DNA of 64,000 nucleotides from Xanthobacteraceae bacterium (GCA_024508855.1 JANINJ010000026.1:1-64000); one strand, 5' to 3'. Counted from the stretch's first letter, positions 1-11,529 are shown. The notes: generated from the sequence alone by a model not told the origin. Numbers and translations: made by a program.

Positions 1-740
1 ACGACAGGGGTTTCCGCAATCTCGTCGACGTGTGGGGCGCCGATCACGGCGGCTATATCAAGCGCATGCAGGCGGCGATCAAAGCGGTCACCGACGACAA
101 GGCCGAACTCGACGTGAAGATCGTGCAGCTCGTCAAGCTGTTGCGCAACGGCGAGCCGGTAAAGATGTCGAAGCGCTCCGGCGATTTCGTCACGCTGCGC
201 GAAGTCGTAGATGAAGTCGGCTCCGACGCCGTGCGCTTCATGATGCTGTTCCGCAAGAACGATGCGGTGCTCGATTTCGATCTCGCCAAGGTGATCGAGC
301 AGTCCAAGGACAATCCGGTCTTCTACGTCCAGTACGGCCACGCTCGAGGCCATTCGATTTTCCGAAACGCGCGTGAGGTCATTCCGGATCTTCCGGAAGA
401 TGCGGCCAAGCGGCTGGAAATTTTTCGCGGCGCGCAGCTCGATCGGCTCACCGATCCCGTCGAACTTGATTTAATTCGTCGCCTTGCGCTTTACCCGCGG
501 ATCGTCGAAGCTGCGGCGCTGGCCCATGAGCCTCACCGGGTTGCCTTCTATCTCTATGATTTGGCGAGTGAATTTCACGCCCACTGGACCAAGGGGCGGG
601 ATGCGCCTCATTTACGCTTCATTATCAATAATGATGCAGAGATAACCTTAGCCCGACTGGCGCTTGTTCAAGGGGTCGTCTCGGTTCTGGCGTCCGGACT
701 TGCCATCCTTGGTGTCCATGCGCCGACCGAGATGCGCTAA
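1..740 (+). CDS. argS: Arginyl-tRNA synthetase, C-terminal part (5' end outside window)
   Basis: This is the 3' portion of a class I aminoacyl-tRNA synthetase that charges tRNA-Arg in the cytoplasm. The frame is open from base 3 and reads into [14 protein letters not shown], typical of the ArgS catalytic core, followed by the KMSKRSG signature loop (around base 164) that stabilises the aminoacyl-adenylate. The rest is the helical DALR anticodon-binding domain ending at the TAA at 738-740. About 245 of the usual roughly 590 residues are present. The HIGH motif lies upstream of the window. It heads the run of same-strand genes that continues to tatC. Confidence 0.95.
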   Translation, partial: DRGFRNLVDVWGADHGGYIKRMQAAIKAVTDDKAELDVKIVQLVKLLRNGEPVKMSKRSGDFVTLREVVDEVGSDAVRFMMLFRKNDAVLDFDLAKVIEQSKDNPVFYVQYGHARGHSIFRNAREVIPDLPEDAAKRLEIFRGAQLDRLTDPVELDLIRRLALYPRIVEAAALAHEPHRVAFYLYDLASEFHAHWTKGRDAPHLRFIINNDAEITLARLALVQGVVSVLASGLAILGVHAPTEMR

Positions 741-845
741 GCGAAAGTTGGGCCGTCGCTCGCAAGGGACTTGTAGCGGCATCTGGCAGCGACTGTTTCG
801 TTAGAATGACGGGTCGGCGCTTTCCCGAAGGGGATGCAACACCAC

Positions 846-2288
846 ATGGCTGATCGATATCAAAACAGAGCTTATTCCACCGACGGTCGCTCGGGTCGGG
901 ATTACCAAACGGCTTCTCAAGGTGAGGGCGATCCGTTGGCCGAATTGGCGCGGCTGATCGGGCAGACTGATCCGCTTGCAAACCACGGCCGCGGTGTACC
1001 GCAGCCGCCTGCGCCGCAGCAGACTTCGTCGCGCGCGCATTTCCGTCCGTCTGCGCCGCCGCCGGAAGCGGCCGATGACGATCTGGATATCCCGGAGCAA
1101 ACTCCGGCTGGTCCGCCGCCCTGGATGTTGACACGGGCGACGCCGCAAAAGCCGCCTGAGCCGACCTATCAAAGCGATACGCATCCGGTCCGCCGCTACG
1201 CACCGCAGCAGACCGCGCCCCAGAGTTATAACGAGCCAGTTGCGCATCAGCAGCGAGGCGAGTTTGTCGAGACCGAGCGTTATGACGATGCGCTCTATGG
1301 CGCGCCCGATGCTGCCCCGGAATACGGTGCGCACGACAGTCAATCTCACGGCGGCTACTACGATGACGCCTACGATTATCAGGATGGCGACGACTACGAG
1401 TCGGAAGCTCCGGAGAAACGGCGCGGTGGATTGAAGACGGTGATCGCGGTGTTGGCGCTTGCAGTTATCGGTACCGGTGCAGCGTTCGGATATCGCAACT
1501 ATGTGGGATCGCCGCGCACCGGCGAGCCGCCGATCATCAAGGCCGATGCCGGACCGAACAAGGTGGTGCCGCCGTCCGCCTCAACGGACAATGCGGGCAA
1601 GCAAATGGACCGGCTCGCTGCGGGCAATGGTGCAGAGCAGATTGTCTCGCGCGAAGAGCAGCCGGTCGATGTCAAGGACATTGCGCAATCCGGTCCGCGG
1701 GTCGTATTCCCGCCGCTGAACCAGAATGCCAATCCGCCATCGACGGCCAGCGTTTCGCCGGACAATCGTATGCCTGCGAATGCGGCCAACGGAACCATCT
1801 CCGGTAGCGAGCCCCGCAAGATCAAGACCCTCAGCGTCAGGCCGGATCAACCGGATGCGGCTGCGACGCCTGCCGTCGCGGCGCCAGCAGCTGCGCCTGT
1901 AACGACCGCGTCGACACGCGCCATTGCTCCGGCTGCCGCCGCGCCGTCAGCCACCGCGCCGTTATCCCTGGCGCCGCAGGGAGGCAGCGACGCACGCACC
2001 CATGTTGCTTCGACCAATCCGACTCAGACGCCAGCTACCAGCGGCGGTTATGTGGTTCAGGTGTCGTCGCAGCGGAGTGAAGCCGATGCGCGCGCGTCGT
2101 TCCGCGTCCTGCAAGGCAAATTCCCGTTGCTCGGTTCGCGCTCGCCGTTGATCAAGAGGGCCGATCTGGGGTCGAAAGGCGTCTATTACCGTGCCATGGT
2201 CGGGCCGTTCGCATCCTCGGATGAGGCTTCCCACTTCTGCGGCAGCCTGAAGGCTTCCGGCGGACAGTGCGTCGTCCAAAGGAATTAA
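846..2288 (+). CDS. SPOR-domain cell-envelope protein
   Basis: A bitopic inner-membrane protein of about 480 residues. A proline-, glutamine- and acid-rich N-terminal cytoplasmic part (about 190 residues) is followed by one transmembrane segment (TVIAVLALAVIGTGAAFGY), a low-complexity Ala/Pro periplasmic linker, and a C-terminal SPOR domain (last ~80 residues, beginning GGYVVQVSSQRSEADA). SPOR domains bind denuded septal glycan, so a role at the division site is likely by family. An ATG at 834 is also in frame, but the GAAGGGG at 826-832 abuts it. I prefer 846 because the protein then begins MADRYQNR, as I recall for relatives. It sits between argS and nagZ. Confidence 0.85.
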   Translation: MADRYQNRAYSTDGRSGRDYQTASQGEGDPLAELARLIGQTDPLANHGRGVPQPPAPQQTSSRAHFRPSAPPPEAADDDLDIPEQTPAGPPPWMLTRATPQKPPEPTYQSDTHPVRRYAPQQTAPQSYNEPVAHQQRGEFVETERYDDALYGAPDAAPEYGAHDSQSHGGYYDDAYDYQDGDDYESEAPEKRRGGLKTVIAVLALAVIGTGAAFGYRNYVGSPRTGEPPIIKADAGPNKVVPPSASTDNAGKQMDRLAAGNGAEQIVSREEQPVDVKDIAQSGPRVVFPPLNQNANPPSTASVSPDNRMPANAANGTISGSEPRKIKTLSVRPDQPDAAATPAVAAPAAAPVTTASTRAIAPAAAAPSATAPLSLAPQGGSDARTHVASTNPTQTPATSGGYVVQVSSQRSEADARASFRVLQGKFPLLGSRSPLIKRADLGSKGVYYRAMVGPFASSDEASHFCGSLKASGGQCVVQRN

Positions 2289-2334
2289 CGGCCGTTTCCT
2301 TGACCCTTGGTGCGCGCGCGGGCTAATCGGCCCT

Positions 2335-3366
2335 ATGGATATGCGCGCATTTATCACTGGTGTTTCCGGGCTAACGCTTACGGCGGACGAGCGCGCATTT
2401 ATGCGCGAGCAGCGGCCGTGGGGATTTATTCTCTTCAAGAGAAACGTCGATAATCCACAGCAAGTATCTGATCTTGTGAGGCAGTTGCAGGATTCGATCG
2501 GTCGAGACGACGCGCCCGTGCTGATCGATCAGGAAGGTGGCCGGGTTCAGCGTCTCGGTCCGCCCCACTGGCCGGTCTATCCGCCGGGGGCAGTGTTCGG
2601 AGCGCTGTACGACGCGGATGCCGAGGCCGGACTGACGGCGGCGCGACTGTCGTCGAGGCTGATCGCAGCCGATCTCGCCGACCTAGGGATCACGGTCGAT
2701 TGCCTGCCGTTGGCCGATGTACCTGTCGATGGAGCCGATGCTGTGATCGGCAATCGGGCGTATGGAACGAACCCCGAAAAGGTCATCGCCATTGCACGAG
2801 CGGTAACGGAAGGACTGGAGCAGGGTAGCGTGCTGCCGGTGCTCAAGCATATCCCGGGGCACGGCCGGGCGACCGCCGACACCCATTTCCGGCTTCCGGT
2901 GGTGGATACGCCCAGGGCGGAACTCGAACGGACCGATTTTGCCGCTTTCCGACCGCTGGCGGATCTGCCGATGGCGATGACCGCACATGTTGTGTTTAGC
3001 GCCATTGATCCCGCCCAACCGGCGACGACTTCTGCGACAATGATCGAGCAGGTGATTCGTGGCGTGATCGGGTTCCAAGGTTTGCTGATGAGTGATGACG
3101 TGTCGATGAATGCGTTGGCGGGGTCGATCACCGACCGCACCAAGGCGATTTTTGCTGCCGGCTGCGATGTGGTTCTGCATTGCAACGGCAAGCTGGACGA
3201 GATGCGCGAAGTTGCCGCCGAAACGCCTGTACTTGCGGGTGAGGCGTTAAGCCGGGCCGAAAAAGCACTTGCAGCCCGGACCGCTCCGCAGGCCGGGTTC
3301 GACCGCAAGGCGGCGCGGGCGCAGTTGGACGAACTGGTCCGTCGTGCCGGGGAGATGAGCGCATGA
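2335..3366 (+). CDS. nagZ: Beta-N-acetylhexosaminidase NagZ (GH3)
   Basis: A cytoplasmic glycoside hydrolase family 3 enzyme that removes GlcNAc from muropeptides during peptidoglycan recycling. At 343 residues it has normal NagZ length and no signal peptide. The family signature KHIPGHGRATADTH lies at residues 171-184 and includes the His of the flexible catalytic loop. The SDDVSM segment near residue 253 carries the nucleophilic aspartate. Its TGA stop overlaps the ATG of scpA (ATGA at 3363-3366), so the two are translationally coupled. By pathway logic it works with lytic transglycosylases such as the one at 24.2 kb. Confidence 0.95.
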   Translation: MDMRAFITGVSGLTLTADERAFMREQRPWGFILFKRNVDNPQQVSDLVRQLQDSIGRDDAPVLIDQEGGRVQRLGPPHWPVYPPGAVFGALYDADAEAGLTAARLSSRLIAADLADLGITVDCLPLADVPVDGADAVIGNRAYGTNPEKVIAIARAVTEGLEQGSVLPVLKHIPGHGRATADTHFRLPVVDTPRAELERTDFAAFRPLADLPMAMTAHVVFSAIDPAQPATTSATMIEQVIRGVIGFQGLLMSDDVSMNALAGSITDRTKAIFAAGCDVVLHCNGKLDEMREVAAETPVLAGEALSRAEKALAARTAPQAGFDRKAARAQLDELVRRAGEMSA

Positions 3367-4196
3367 GCGCTGAGATTCTATCGTTTGAAACCGGACGGCC
3401 GGCGGAAACCGTAGCCATCGACGATGAGGTTGCGCTCGTCGTCGACGTCGAAGGCTATGAGGGACCGCTCGATCTGTTGCTGGCGCTGGCGCGGCAACAG
3501 AAGGTCGACCTCGCCAAGATTTCAATCCTGGCGCTCGCCGATCAATATCTGACGTTCATCGAAGCTGCGCGGAAGGTACGCCTGGAATTGGCGGCCGACT
3601 ACCTGGTGATGGCCGCGTGGCTGGCATTCCTCAAGTCGCGGCTGTTGCTGCCCGAGCCTGCGGCTGAAGAGGGCCCGAGCGCCGAGGAAATGGCGACGGC
3701 GCTCGCCAATCGTCTGCGCCGGCTCGAGGCCATTCGCGAAGCATCGAACCGCCTGATGACGCGACCGCAATTGCAGCGCGATATTTTTCCGCGCGGCCAG
3801 CCTGAATCGATCGCCGAGATCAAGCATCCGAATTTCACCGCGACATTGTTCGATCTGCTGAGTGCCTACGCTGCACAGCGTCAGCAGCGCGTGCTCGCAA
3901 CCGTCCATCTCGCGAAACGCACCGTGTGGTCGTTGTCCGAAGCGCGGGCCTCGCTCGAGCGGCTGGTCGGGATGGCCGAGGACTGGAGCCGGCTCGACGA
4001 ATACCTGATGAGCTACGTGCTCGATCCGTCGCAGCGCGCGACCGTGCTGGCGTCGAGCTTCGCTGCCGCGCTTGAACTGGTGCGCGAGGGCGCGATGGAA
4101 GTGAATCAGAAAGAGGCGTTCGCGCCGTTGTATTTTCGCAAGCGGGTGCCGCAGGCATCCGATGCAGTGACTGCACCTGACACTCCGGCGCAGTAA
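3363..4196 (+). CDS. scpA: Segregation and condensation protein A
   Basis: The kleisin subunit of the bacterial SMC-ScpA-ScpB condensin, which bridges SMC heads and helps chromosome segregation. The 277-residue protein shows the ScpA N-terminal signature (FEGPLDLLL-type, here YEGPLDLLLALARQQKVDL at about residues 31-49) and the C-terminal winged-helix segment (EGAMEVNQKEAFAPLYFRK-like). It starts inside the nagZ stop (ATGA overlap) and is followed by scpB after 21 bases, the usual alphaproteobacterial order. Confidence 0.95.
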   Translation: MSAEILSFETGRPAETVAIDDEVALVVDVEGYEGPLDLLLALARQQKVDLAKISILALADQYLTFIEAARKVRLELAADYLVMAAWLAFLKSRLLLPEPAAEEGPSAEEMATALANRLRRLEAIREASNRLMTRPQLQRDIFPRGQPESIAEIKHPNFTATLFDLLSAYAAQRQQRVLATVHLAKRTVWSLSEARASLERLVGMAEDWSRLDEYLMSYVLDPSQRATVLASSFAAALELVREGAMEVNQKEAFAPLYFRKRVPQASDAVTAPDTPAQ

Positions 4197-4217
4197 GTGG
4201 AAGAAGGGGACCTAGCC

Positions 4218-5012
4218 ATGGCAAGCCTGGCGGAAAAGCGCGTCGAACACATCGAGGACGTCGAGGTCGAGTCGGAACAGCCGAACGCGCGGCCCGAAGA
4301 GTTGCGGTTGCTGGAAGCGCTGCTCTTTGCATCCACTGAGCCGCTTGATCAGGCGGCGCTGGCCAAGCGCATGCCGGAAGGCGTCGACGTCAAGAAGGCG
4401 CTGCTGCAACTGCAGGCGGACTACGCCATGCGTGGCGTCAATCTCGTGCGCGTCGCCAACAAATGGACGTTCCGCACCGCCGGCGACCTTGCGTGGCTGA
4501 TGACGCGGGAGAGCACCGAGACGCGGAAGCTGTCGCGTGCAGCCATCGAAGTGCTCGCGATCATCGCCTATCACCAGCCGGTGACGCGTGCGGAGATTGA
4601 AGATATCCGCGGCGTCGTGACCTCGAAAGGAACGCTCGATGTGTTGCTGGAGACCGGATGGATTCGTCCGCGCGGCCGCCGCAAGACCCCGGGCCGTCCG
4701 TTGACGTTCGGCACCACGGAGGCGTTCCTGTCGCAGTTCAGCCTCGAGGCGCTCGGCGATCTGCCGGGTCTCGAAGAGTTGAAGGGCACGGGTCTGCTGG
4801 ATTCCCGCCTGCCGTCGGGTTTCAGTGTTCCGATGCCGTCCGACGATCCGGCGCTGCGCGACGATGAGGATCCGCTCGAGGCCGGCGACAATCTGGAACT
4901 CGCACTAGCGCCTGCAGTAGAGCCGGAAGAGACGCCCGCAGAGCCGGAACGTGCGTCTGCCGAGGAGCCCGAACAGGCTGCGGCGGAGCCTGAAAAAGAC
5001 AATAACGACTAA
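4218..5012 (+). CDS. scpB: Segregation and condensation protein B
   Basis: The winged-helix partner of ScpA in the SMC condensin complex. The start at 4218 is chosen over an in-frame GTG at 4197 because AGGGGA at 4205-4210 is correctly spaced, giving 264 residues. The conserved tandem winged-helix core contains LEALLFASTEPL and EVLAIIAYHQPVTRAEIE, with the GVVTS and RGRRKTPGRPL segments later. The last ~55 residues are an acidic Glu/Pro/Ala-rich tail, a common variable extension in this family. Confidence 0.95.
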   Translation: MASLAEKRVEHIEDVEVESEQPNARPEELRLLEALLFASTEPLDQAALAKRMPEGVDVKKALLQLQADYAMRGVNLVRVANKWTFRTAGDLAWLMTRESTETRKLSRAAIEVLAIIAYHQPVTRAEIEDIRGVVTSKGTLDVLLETGWIRPRGRRKTPGRPLTFGTTEAFLSQFSLEALGDLPGLEELKGTGLLDSRLPSGFSVPMPSDDPALRDDEDPLEAGDNLELALAPAVEPEETPAEPERASAEEPEQAAAEPEKDNND

Positions 5013-5169
5013 CGGCTACATTGCGCGGCGGCCCGGTTAACGGTAGCGGCATCACGATGTCGCGCCGGCCATTTGGCACGGCTTATGTTCTTGTTTTTAC
5101 CGCCCTCGCAGCCTAGGTTCAGGCGAGGACAGGCCGGGCTTCCGGCCGCGCGTTTTGGAGGAATGCAGG

Positions 5170-5406
5170 ATGGGTTCACTTAGCATTTGGCACTGGATCG
5201 TTGTGATCGCGGTGGTCCTGCTGCTATTCGGTCGTGGCAAGATTTCCGATCTGATGGGCGATGTTGCGCAGGGCATCAAGGCCTTCAAGAAGGGCATGCA
5301 GGACGATGAGAAGACCGCGGACAATACCGAGCCGGTCAAGAGCATCGACCACAATGCACCGCCGTCCAGTGCGGCGCGATCCGACGTCGGCAGCAAGGCG
5401 GTTTGA
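5170..5406 (+). CDS. tatA: Sec-independent translocase TatA
   Basis: The small pore-forming subunit of the twin-arginine translocase, 78 residues. It has one N-terminal membrane helix ([14 protein letters not shown]), the FGRGKI hinge and an amphipathic helix ([18 protein letters not shown]), then a short charged tail. The start at 5170 follows GGAGG at 5157-5161. An in-frame ATG at 5155 lacks such a site. The order tatA-tatB-tatC follows. Confidence 0.95.
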   Translation: MGSLSIWHWIVVIAVVLLLFGRGKISDLMGDVAQGIKAFKKGMQDDEKTADNTEPVKSIDHNAPPSSAARSDVGSKAV

Positions 5407-5551
5407 TCGGTCAGACCGCCGGAACATTGGCTGCGGCAGCGTTGCGGCGAACCCGTGACCGAATTGTGCAGCTTGCGGCATGACCGGATAGGGGCGACGC
5501 CGGGCGCAATGGGCGCCGTACGGGCGGATTTTTTCATGTTTGGCGTTTCCC

Positions 5552-6103
5552 ATGTTTGACATCGGGTGGAGCGAACTGGTCGTCATCGGGGTCGTCGCGT
5601 TGATCGCCATCGGCCCGAAGGAATTGCCCGGCGTGCTGCGCATGGTCGGGCAGTGGATGGGCAAGGCGCGCCGCATGGCGTCCGAGTTTCAGGGCCAGTT
5701 CAACGAGGCGATGCGCGAGGCCGAAATGGCCGATCTCAAGAAATCGTTCGACGAGATCAAGGAAACCGCCTCGACCTTTTCCAAGAACAATATCCTGACC
5801 TCGATCACCAGCGACGTGACCGATGCACTCAAGGTCGAGGATATCGATCGGCCGGTGATGATGCCGACGACGCCGGAGACACCGACCGCGCAGACGCTGG
5901 CCGATGCGGAGAGCCACGCGCAGACCATCGGGACGGTCTCCGAGCCGCTGGCGATCACCAGCGAAGCTCAGGTTGCGAGTGGGAAGGTCGTGAGCGCCGA
6001 ACTGCCGCCGGTCGAGACCACGCATTCGGAAGCACCGAAAGTCGATGTGCAGAGCCCGGCCACCGCGAGTCCTGATATCCACAAGGATGTCAAAGCGTCA
6101 TGA
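5552..6103 (+). CDS. tatB: Sec-independent translocase TatB
   Basis: The receptor-complex subunit of the Tat translocase, which pairs with TatC to bind twin-arginine signal peptides. It has 183 residues. The N-terminal helix [20 protein letters not shown] and GPKELP hinge are diagnostic, followed by an amphipathic helix ([19 protein letters not shown]) and a long Thr/Pro/Glu-rich tail. The ATG at 5552 is preferred to an upstream TTG at 5540 because the protein then begins with the conserved MFDIGW. The stop overlaps the tatC start as ATGA. Confidence 0.95.
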   Translation: MFDIGWSELVVIGVVALIAIGPKELPGVLRMVGQWMGKARRMASEFQGQFNEAMREAEMADLKKSFDEIKETASTFSKNNILTSITSDVTDALKVEDIDRPVMMPTTPETPTAQTLADAESHAQTIGTVSEPLAITSEAQVASGKVVSAELPPVETTHSEAPKVDVQSPATASPDIHKDVKAS

Positions 6104-6927
6104 GCGCCGACGATATCGAGGCTAGCAAAGCGCCACTGATGGATCACCTGATCGAGCTGCGTTCGCGGCTGATCAAGGCGTTGCTGGCGTTCGGCGTGGC
6201 CTTCATCTTCTGCTTCTTCTTCGCCAAGCAGATCTACAACGTGCTGGTGTGGCCGTTCGTCTGGGTCGCCGGGCCGGAGAATTCGAAATTCATCTACACG
6301 GCGCTGCTGGAATATTTCATCACCCAGTTGAAGCTGGCGATGTTCGGCGCCGGCTTCATCTCGTTTCCGATCATCGCGGCGCAGATCTACAAGTTCGTCG
6401 CGCCCGGCCTGTATCGCAACGAGCGGCAGGCCTTTCTGCCGTACCTGATCGCGACGCCGTTCTTCTTCGTGCTCGGCGCGCTGGTGGTCTATTTCCTCGT
6501 GCTGCCGATGCTGATCCGTTTCTCGCTCGGGATGCAGCAAGCGGCTGGAGCCGAGACCGCACAGATCGCGCTGTTGCCGAAGGTCGGCGAATACCTGTCG
6601 CTGATGATGTCGCTGATCTTCGCGTTCGGCATCGCCTTCCAGTTGCCGGTGATCCTGACGCTGCTCGGCCGGGTCGGGATCATCACGGCGAAACAGCTTC
6701 GCGACAAGCGTCGCTATTTCATCGTCATCGCCTTCGTCATCGCCGCCGTGCTGACGCCGCCGGACGTGCTGAGCCAGGCCTCGCTCGCCGGGCCGCTGCT
6801 GATCCTCTACGAGGGTTCGATCATCGCCGTCAGCATGGTCGAGAAGAAGGTCGCCAAGCAGAAAGCGGCCGACGCCGCAACGCCGCCGGAGGCCACGCCG
6901 CCCGCCGAAAGCAATCCGGCCGAATAG
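6100..6927 (+). CDS. tatC: Sec-independent translocase TatC
   Basis: The polytopic core of the Tat translocase. The 275 residues form six expected membrane helices. The cytoplasmic N-terminal signature [14 protein letters not shown] (about residues 11-24), used in signal-peptide binding, is present, and so is the conserved [13 protein letters not shown] region. The C-terminal tail is Ala/Pro-rich. It is coupled to tatB through an ATGA overlap. Two candidate substrates with RR signals occur in this window (27.2 kb and 57.1 kb). Confidence 0.96.
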   Translation: MSADDIEASKAPLMDHLIELRSRLIKALLAFGVAFIFCFFFAKQIYNVLVWPFVWVAGPENSKFIYTALLEYFITQLKLAMFGAGFISFPIIAAQIYKFVAPGLYRNERQAFLPYLIATPFFFVLGALVVYFLVLPMLIRFSLGMQQAAGAETAQIALLPKVGEYLSLMMSLIFAFGIAFQLPVILTLLGRVGIITAKQLRDKRRYFIVIAFVIAAVLTPPDVLSQASLAGPLLILYEGSIIAVSMVEKKVAKQKAADAATPPEATPPAESNPAE

Positions 6928-7261
6928 CAGCTTCGGCGTTTAAGCCGATTCTCTCCGCCTCTCTCCGTCATGGCCGGGCTTGTCCCGGCCATCCATGCCT
7001 TTACTCGTTGAAGCGTTTAAGACGTGGATGGCCGGAATAAATCCGGCCCTGACGAGATAAGTTGCTTCGTTTTCATGGGCCAATCGTCCGGCAATGCCTC
7101 ACGCGAACGTGCTGCATACATCGCATGCGGCCGCATACCTGCCGAACGCAACATTGCGCGACTAGTGTCGGTGCCGATGATCCGGCGAACCTTCGCTTCG
7201 ACGAGATCATCGTTCCGTTTCGTGCCGCACGCGACAGGCCCCGTGCCGCTACAGGTCATGC
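6928..7261. other. Intergenic region tatC to MFS gene, with palindromic repeat
   Basis: This 334-base gap contains the bipartite palindromic repeat described separately (6967-7055). I see no convincing small gene in the rest. The short open frames here have no ribosome-binding site and no recognisable protein. Confidence 0.6.
6967..7055. repeat. Bipartite REP-like palindrome, copy 1
   Basis: Two hairpins in mirror orientation: an ATGGCCGGG/CCCGGCCAT stem at 6970-6992 preceded by gtc, and an ATGGCCGG/CCGGCC stem at about 7027-7049 followed by gacga. Both carry the outward-facing gtCATGGCCGG core. The same bipartite arrangement recurs at 10358-10438 and 15181-15267, and half elements occur at 8791-8824 and 48238-48260. 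I take this as a REP-like family typical of this bacterial group. It may also act as a transcription attenuator after tatC. Confidence 0.8.
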
Positions 7262-8650
7262 ATGGACGCGCGTTCTTCCCAATTCGAGTTGTCCGGAACT
7301 GACGGCCTGCCGCCGGAACGACGCCGCTGGGCGGCGCTGGCGATCTTCACCGCGCTTGCGATGTCGTCGCTGGATACCGCGATCGCCAACATCGCACTGC
7401 CGGCGATCGCCACCGATCTCCATGCCAGCCCGGCCGATGTGGTGTGGGTGGTCAACGTCTATCAGATTGCGATGGTCGCGACGCTGTTGCCGCTCGCGGC
7501 GCTGGGCGAGATCGTCGGCCATCAACGGATCTACCTTATCGGCCTTGCGCTGTTCACGCTGGGCTCGCTGGCCTGCGCGTTTTCGGGGTCGCTGCCGATG
7601 CTGCTGATCGCGCGCACGCTGCAGGGTCTCGGTGCCAGTGCGTTGATGAGCGTCAACACCGCGCTGGTCGGCTTCATCTATCCGCGCCGCATGCTGGGCT
7701 ACGGCTTCGGCATGAATGCGCTGGTGGTCGCGCTGGGCTATTCGCTCGGGCCGACGGTGGCGTCGTCGCTGCTTTCCGTCGCGCCATGGCCCTGGCTGTT
7801 CGGCATCAATGTGCCGTTCGGTATTGCCGCTATCCTGATCGGCCTCAAGACCCTGCCGGCGACGCCGCGTGCAACCCATGCGTTCGATATTCCGGGAGCG
7901 ATGATGGCCTCCGCTTGCCTCGGGCTGTTCATCGTCGGGCTCGGCAGCGCGGGACACGATGCAAGTCCGGTGACGGTGGCCTTCGAACTGATCGGCGCCG
8001 TGTTGCTCGCGATCGTGCTGATGCGCCGCCAGCGCGGACACCCCGCGCCGATGCTGCCGATCGATCTCTATCGCCGCCCGATGTTCGCGCTGTCGTCCGC
8101 GACTGCAGTATGTGCCTTTGCCACGCAGGGCTGTGCTTTCGTCGCGCTGCCGTTCTATTTCGAGCATACGCTGGGGCTGACGGCAGTCGCCACCGGCTTT
8201 CTCATCACGCCATGGTCGGCCGTGGTCGCGATCATGGCGCCGATCGCGGGAAAACTGTCGGACCGCTTTCCGGTCGGCATTCTCGGCGGCATCGGTCTCG
8301 CGGTGCTGGCGCTCGGCATGGTGCTGCTGACGACCATGCCGGCCGACACCACGGTCACGGGCATCGTGTGGCGGATGGTAGTGTGCGGCTGCGGGTTCGG
8401 CTTCTTCCAGTCGCCCAACATGCGGGCGATCATGAGCAGCGTGCGGTCGGAGCGCAGCGGCGGCGCCAGCGGCGTTGCAGCCACCTCCCGGCTCACCGGG
8501 CAGACTTGCGGAGCGGCGCTCACCGCGCTGTGTTTCGCGCTCGGGGGCGGCGAGGGGCCGACCATCGCGCTGGGGGTCGGCGCGGCCTTCGCCGCCACGG
8601 GCACCATTGTCAGTTTCCTGCGGCTGGCTGCTCCGAAACCGCAGGATTGA
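7262..8650 (+). CDS. MFS multidrug exporter, DHA2 (EmrB/QacA) type
   Basis: A 462-residue polytopic membrane protein of the major facilitator superfamily. The segment around residues 30-65 (SSLDTAIANIALPAIATDL) matches the DHA2 motif in the first helix, and GEIVGHQRIYLIG is the loop 2-3 motif A. RTLQGLGASALMSVNTAL matches the family motif of helix 4. Helix number looks like 13-14. The substrate cannot be told. It separates tatC from serS, with palindromic repeats on both sides (6967-7055 and 8791-8824), suggesting it is an accessory insertion in an otherwise conserved order. There is no adjacent EmrA-like adaptor or regulator. Confidence 0.88.
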   Translation: MDARSSQFELSGTDGLPPERRRWAALAIFTALAMSSLDTAIANIALPAIATDLHASPADVVWVVNVYQIAMVATLLPLAALGEIVGHQRIYLIGLALFTLGSLACAFSGSLPMLLIARTLQGLGASALMSVNTALVGFIYPRRMLGYGFGMNALVVALGYSLGPTVASSLLSVAPWPWLFGINVPFGIAAILIGLKTLPATPRATHAFDIPGAMMASACLGLFIVGLGSAGHDASPVTVAFELIGAVLLAIVLMRRQRGHPAPMLPIDLYRRPMFALSSATAVCAFATQGCAFVALPFYFEHTLGLTAVATGFLITPWSAVVAIMAPIAGKLSDRFPVGILGGIGLAVLALGMVLLTTMPADTTVTGIVWRMVVCGCGFGFFQSPNMRAIMSSVRSERSGGASGVAATSRLTGQTCGAALTALCFALGGGEGPTIALGVGAAFAATGTIVSFLRLAAPKPQD

Positions 8651-8790
8651 CGGGGCGCGATCCGGCGAGAGCCGATTCGCGGCCTTGAACTGCGTGGCCG
8701 GTTGACGTTGCAGCGGTTCCGGCTGTCGTTCGAAAACGGACGATCCAGTACTCTCCGCCGCCAGACTGTTCCAATCCGCAGCCATTCGGG

Positions 8791-8824
8791 TTACTGGATG
8801 CCCGCCTTTCGCGGGCATGACGCC
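8791..8824. repeat. Half REP-like palindrome, copy 2
   Basis: An ATGCCCGC/GCGGGCAT stem with a 5-base loop (8798-8818) followed by gacg, the same architecture as the other palindromes but with ATGCCCG in place of ATGGCCGG. It lies between the MFS gene and serS. Confidence 0.65.
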
Positions 8825-8829
8825 CGTGA

Positions 8830-10344
<1,515 letters not shown>

Positions 10345-10357
10345 CGTCAGTCGAGGC

Positions 10358-10438
10358 GTCATGGCCGGATTTATTCCGGCCATCCACGTCTTTCTTACTC
10401 CCCAAACGTGGATGGCCGGGACGAGCCCGGCCATGACG
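10358..10438. repeat. Bipartite REP-like palindrome, copy 3
   Basis: Hairpin 1 has an ATGGCCGG/CCGGCCAT stem at 10361-10383, and hairpin 2 an ATGGCCGGG/CCCGGCCAT stem at 10412-10434. They are joined by ccacgtc...gacgtgg-like ends in mirror orientation, and the element is bounded by gtc and gac. It lies 13 bases after serS and could terminate or stabilise its transcript. Confidence 0.8.
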
Positions 10439-10601
10439 GAAAAAGAATCGTTGAAGTCTATTGGCGTCGCCACGATGCGGCAGCGTTCTTGCTGCACGGC
10501 GCTTCGTTATATACCATCGGATATGACAGCGTTGATCCGCAAGCCGATCCTCGCTGTCGGTGCGACAGCGCAGCAGGCAAGCGCTGCGATGGGGGAATTC
10601 G

Positions 10602-11378
10602 ATGAGACGATATCTCGCGGCCGCGCTGGCTTTCCTGATCATGGTTTCGTCGCAGGCGCATGCCGAACCGGTTCGCGTGATGGCTGCGTTCGTTTTCAAA
10701 AGCGCGCTCGACGATGTCGTTCATGCGTACAAGGCGCAAGGCGGCGGCGACGTCGTGATGCAATACGGCATGACGCCGATGCTGGCGAAACAGGTAGAGA
10801 ATCTGGCTCCCGCCGATGTCTTTCTTTCCGCCGATGCCGAGTGGATGAGCTATCTGCAAAATCACAATCTGATCCAGACCGGCACGCGGGTCGACCTGCT
10901 GACCGCCGACCTCGTTCTGGTCGCGCGAGGTGACAACGCTGCTGCGCCAACGAATGCGACCATGGGTAGGGATTTTCCGTTGCAGAAGATCGTCGGCACC
11001 GCACGCGTGGCGATGTGCAATCCGGCGCACGATCCGGCCGGCCGGCTCGGCCGCGCCGGCCTCGAGACGCTGGGGTTGTGGCAAGGGGTTCAAGACAAGG
11101 TCGCGCTCGCTCAAGGTCCTCCGGCGGCGGTCGCGCTCGTCGAACGCGGCGAAGCTCCGGTGGCGGTGGTGTTCTCGGCAAATGCCGCGGGCGTCGCGGG
11201 GATCAAGATTGCCGGCGTCTTTCCAAAGGATTCGCATCCGCCGATCGTGTTTCCGGCCGCCATCCTGCGCGACAGCCACAATGCCGATGCAGCGCGTTTT
11301 CTGACCTTCCTGAAATCGGAGCAGGCAATGGCTGTATTCACGCGTTTCGGCTATCGGCCGCTCGTGACTGCGCACTGA
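10602..11378 (+). CDS. modA: Molybdate-type substrate-binding periplasmic protein (orphan)
   Basis: A 258-residue exported protein resembling ModA of molybdate ABC transporters. The signal peptide is MRRYLAAALAFLIMVSSQAHA, ending near residue 21. The mature part starts with VRVMAAFVFKSALDDVV, matching the ModA N-terminal fold, followed by PADVFLSADAEWMSYL and LVLVARG, typical binding-protein strands. The start at 10602 is preceded by GGGGGA at about 10590. No modB or modC membrane or ATPase gene lies nearby, so it may serve a distant transporter or bind another oxyanion. The gene symbol is by similarity only. Confidence 0.8.
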   Translation: MRRYLAAALAFLIMVSSQAHAEPVRVMAAFVFKSALDDVVHAYKAQGGGDVVMQYGMTPMLAKQVENLAPADVFLSADAEWMSYLQNHNLIQTGTRVDLLTADLVLVARGDNAAAPTNATMGRDFPLQKIVGTARVAMCNPAHDPAGRLGRAGLETLGLWQGVQDKVALAQGPPAAVALVERGEAPVAVVFSANAAGVAGIKIAGVFPKDSHPPIVFPAAILRDSHNADAARFLTFLKSEQAMAVFTRFGYRPLVTAH

Positions 11379-11529
11379 GTTCGGCGCGCGCAGTCAGAGG
11401 CTTCGGCGCGCGACGTGATCCCGGCGTCGGCAAGGCTGCGTTGCGGGTCTGAGGGGTTTGCCAGCGTGGCCGGAGCCGGATAAGACGGGGCCGACCTGCG
11501 TCGAGCCAACCGGAAGGGCCTCTCAAAGC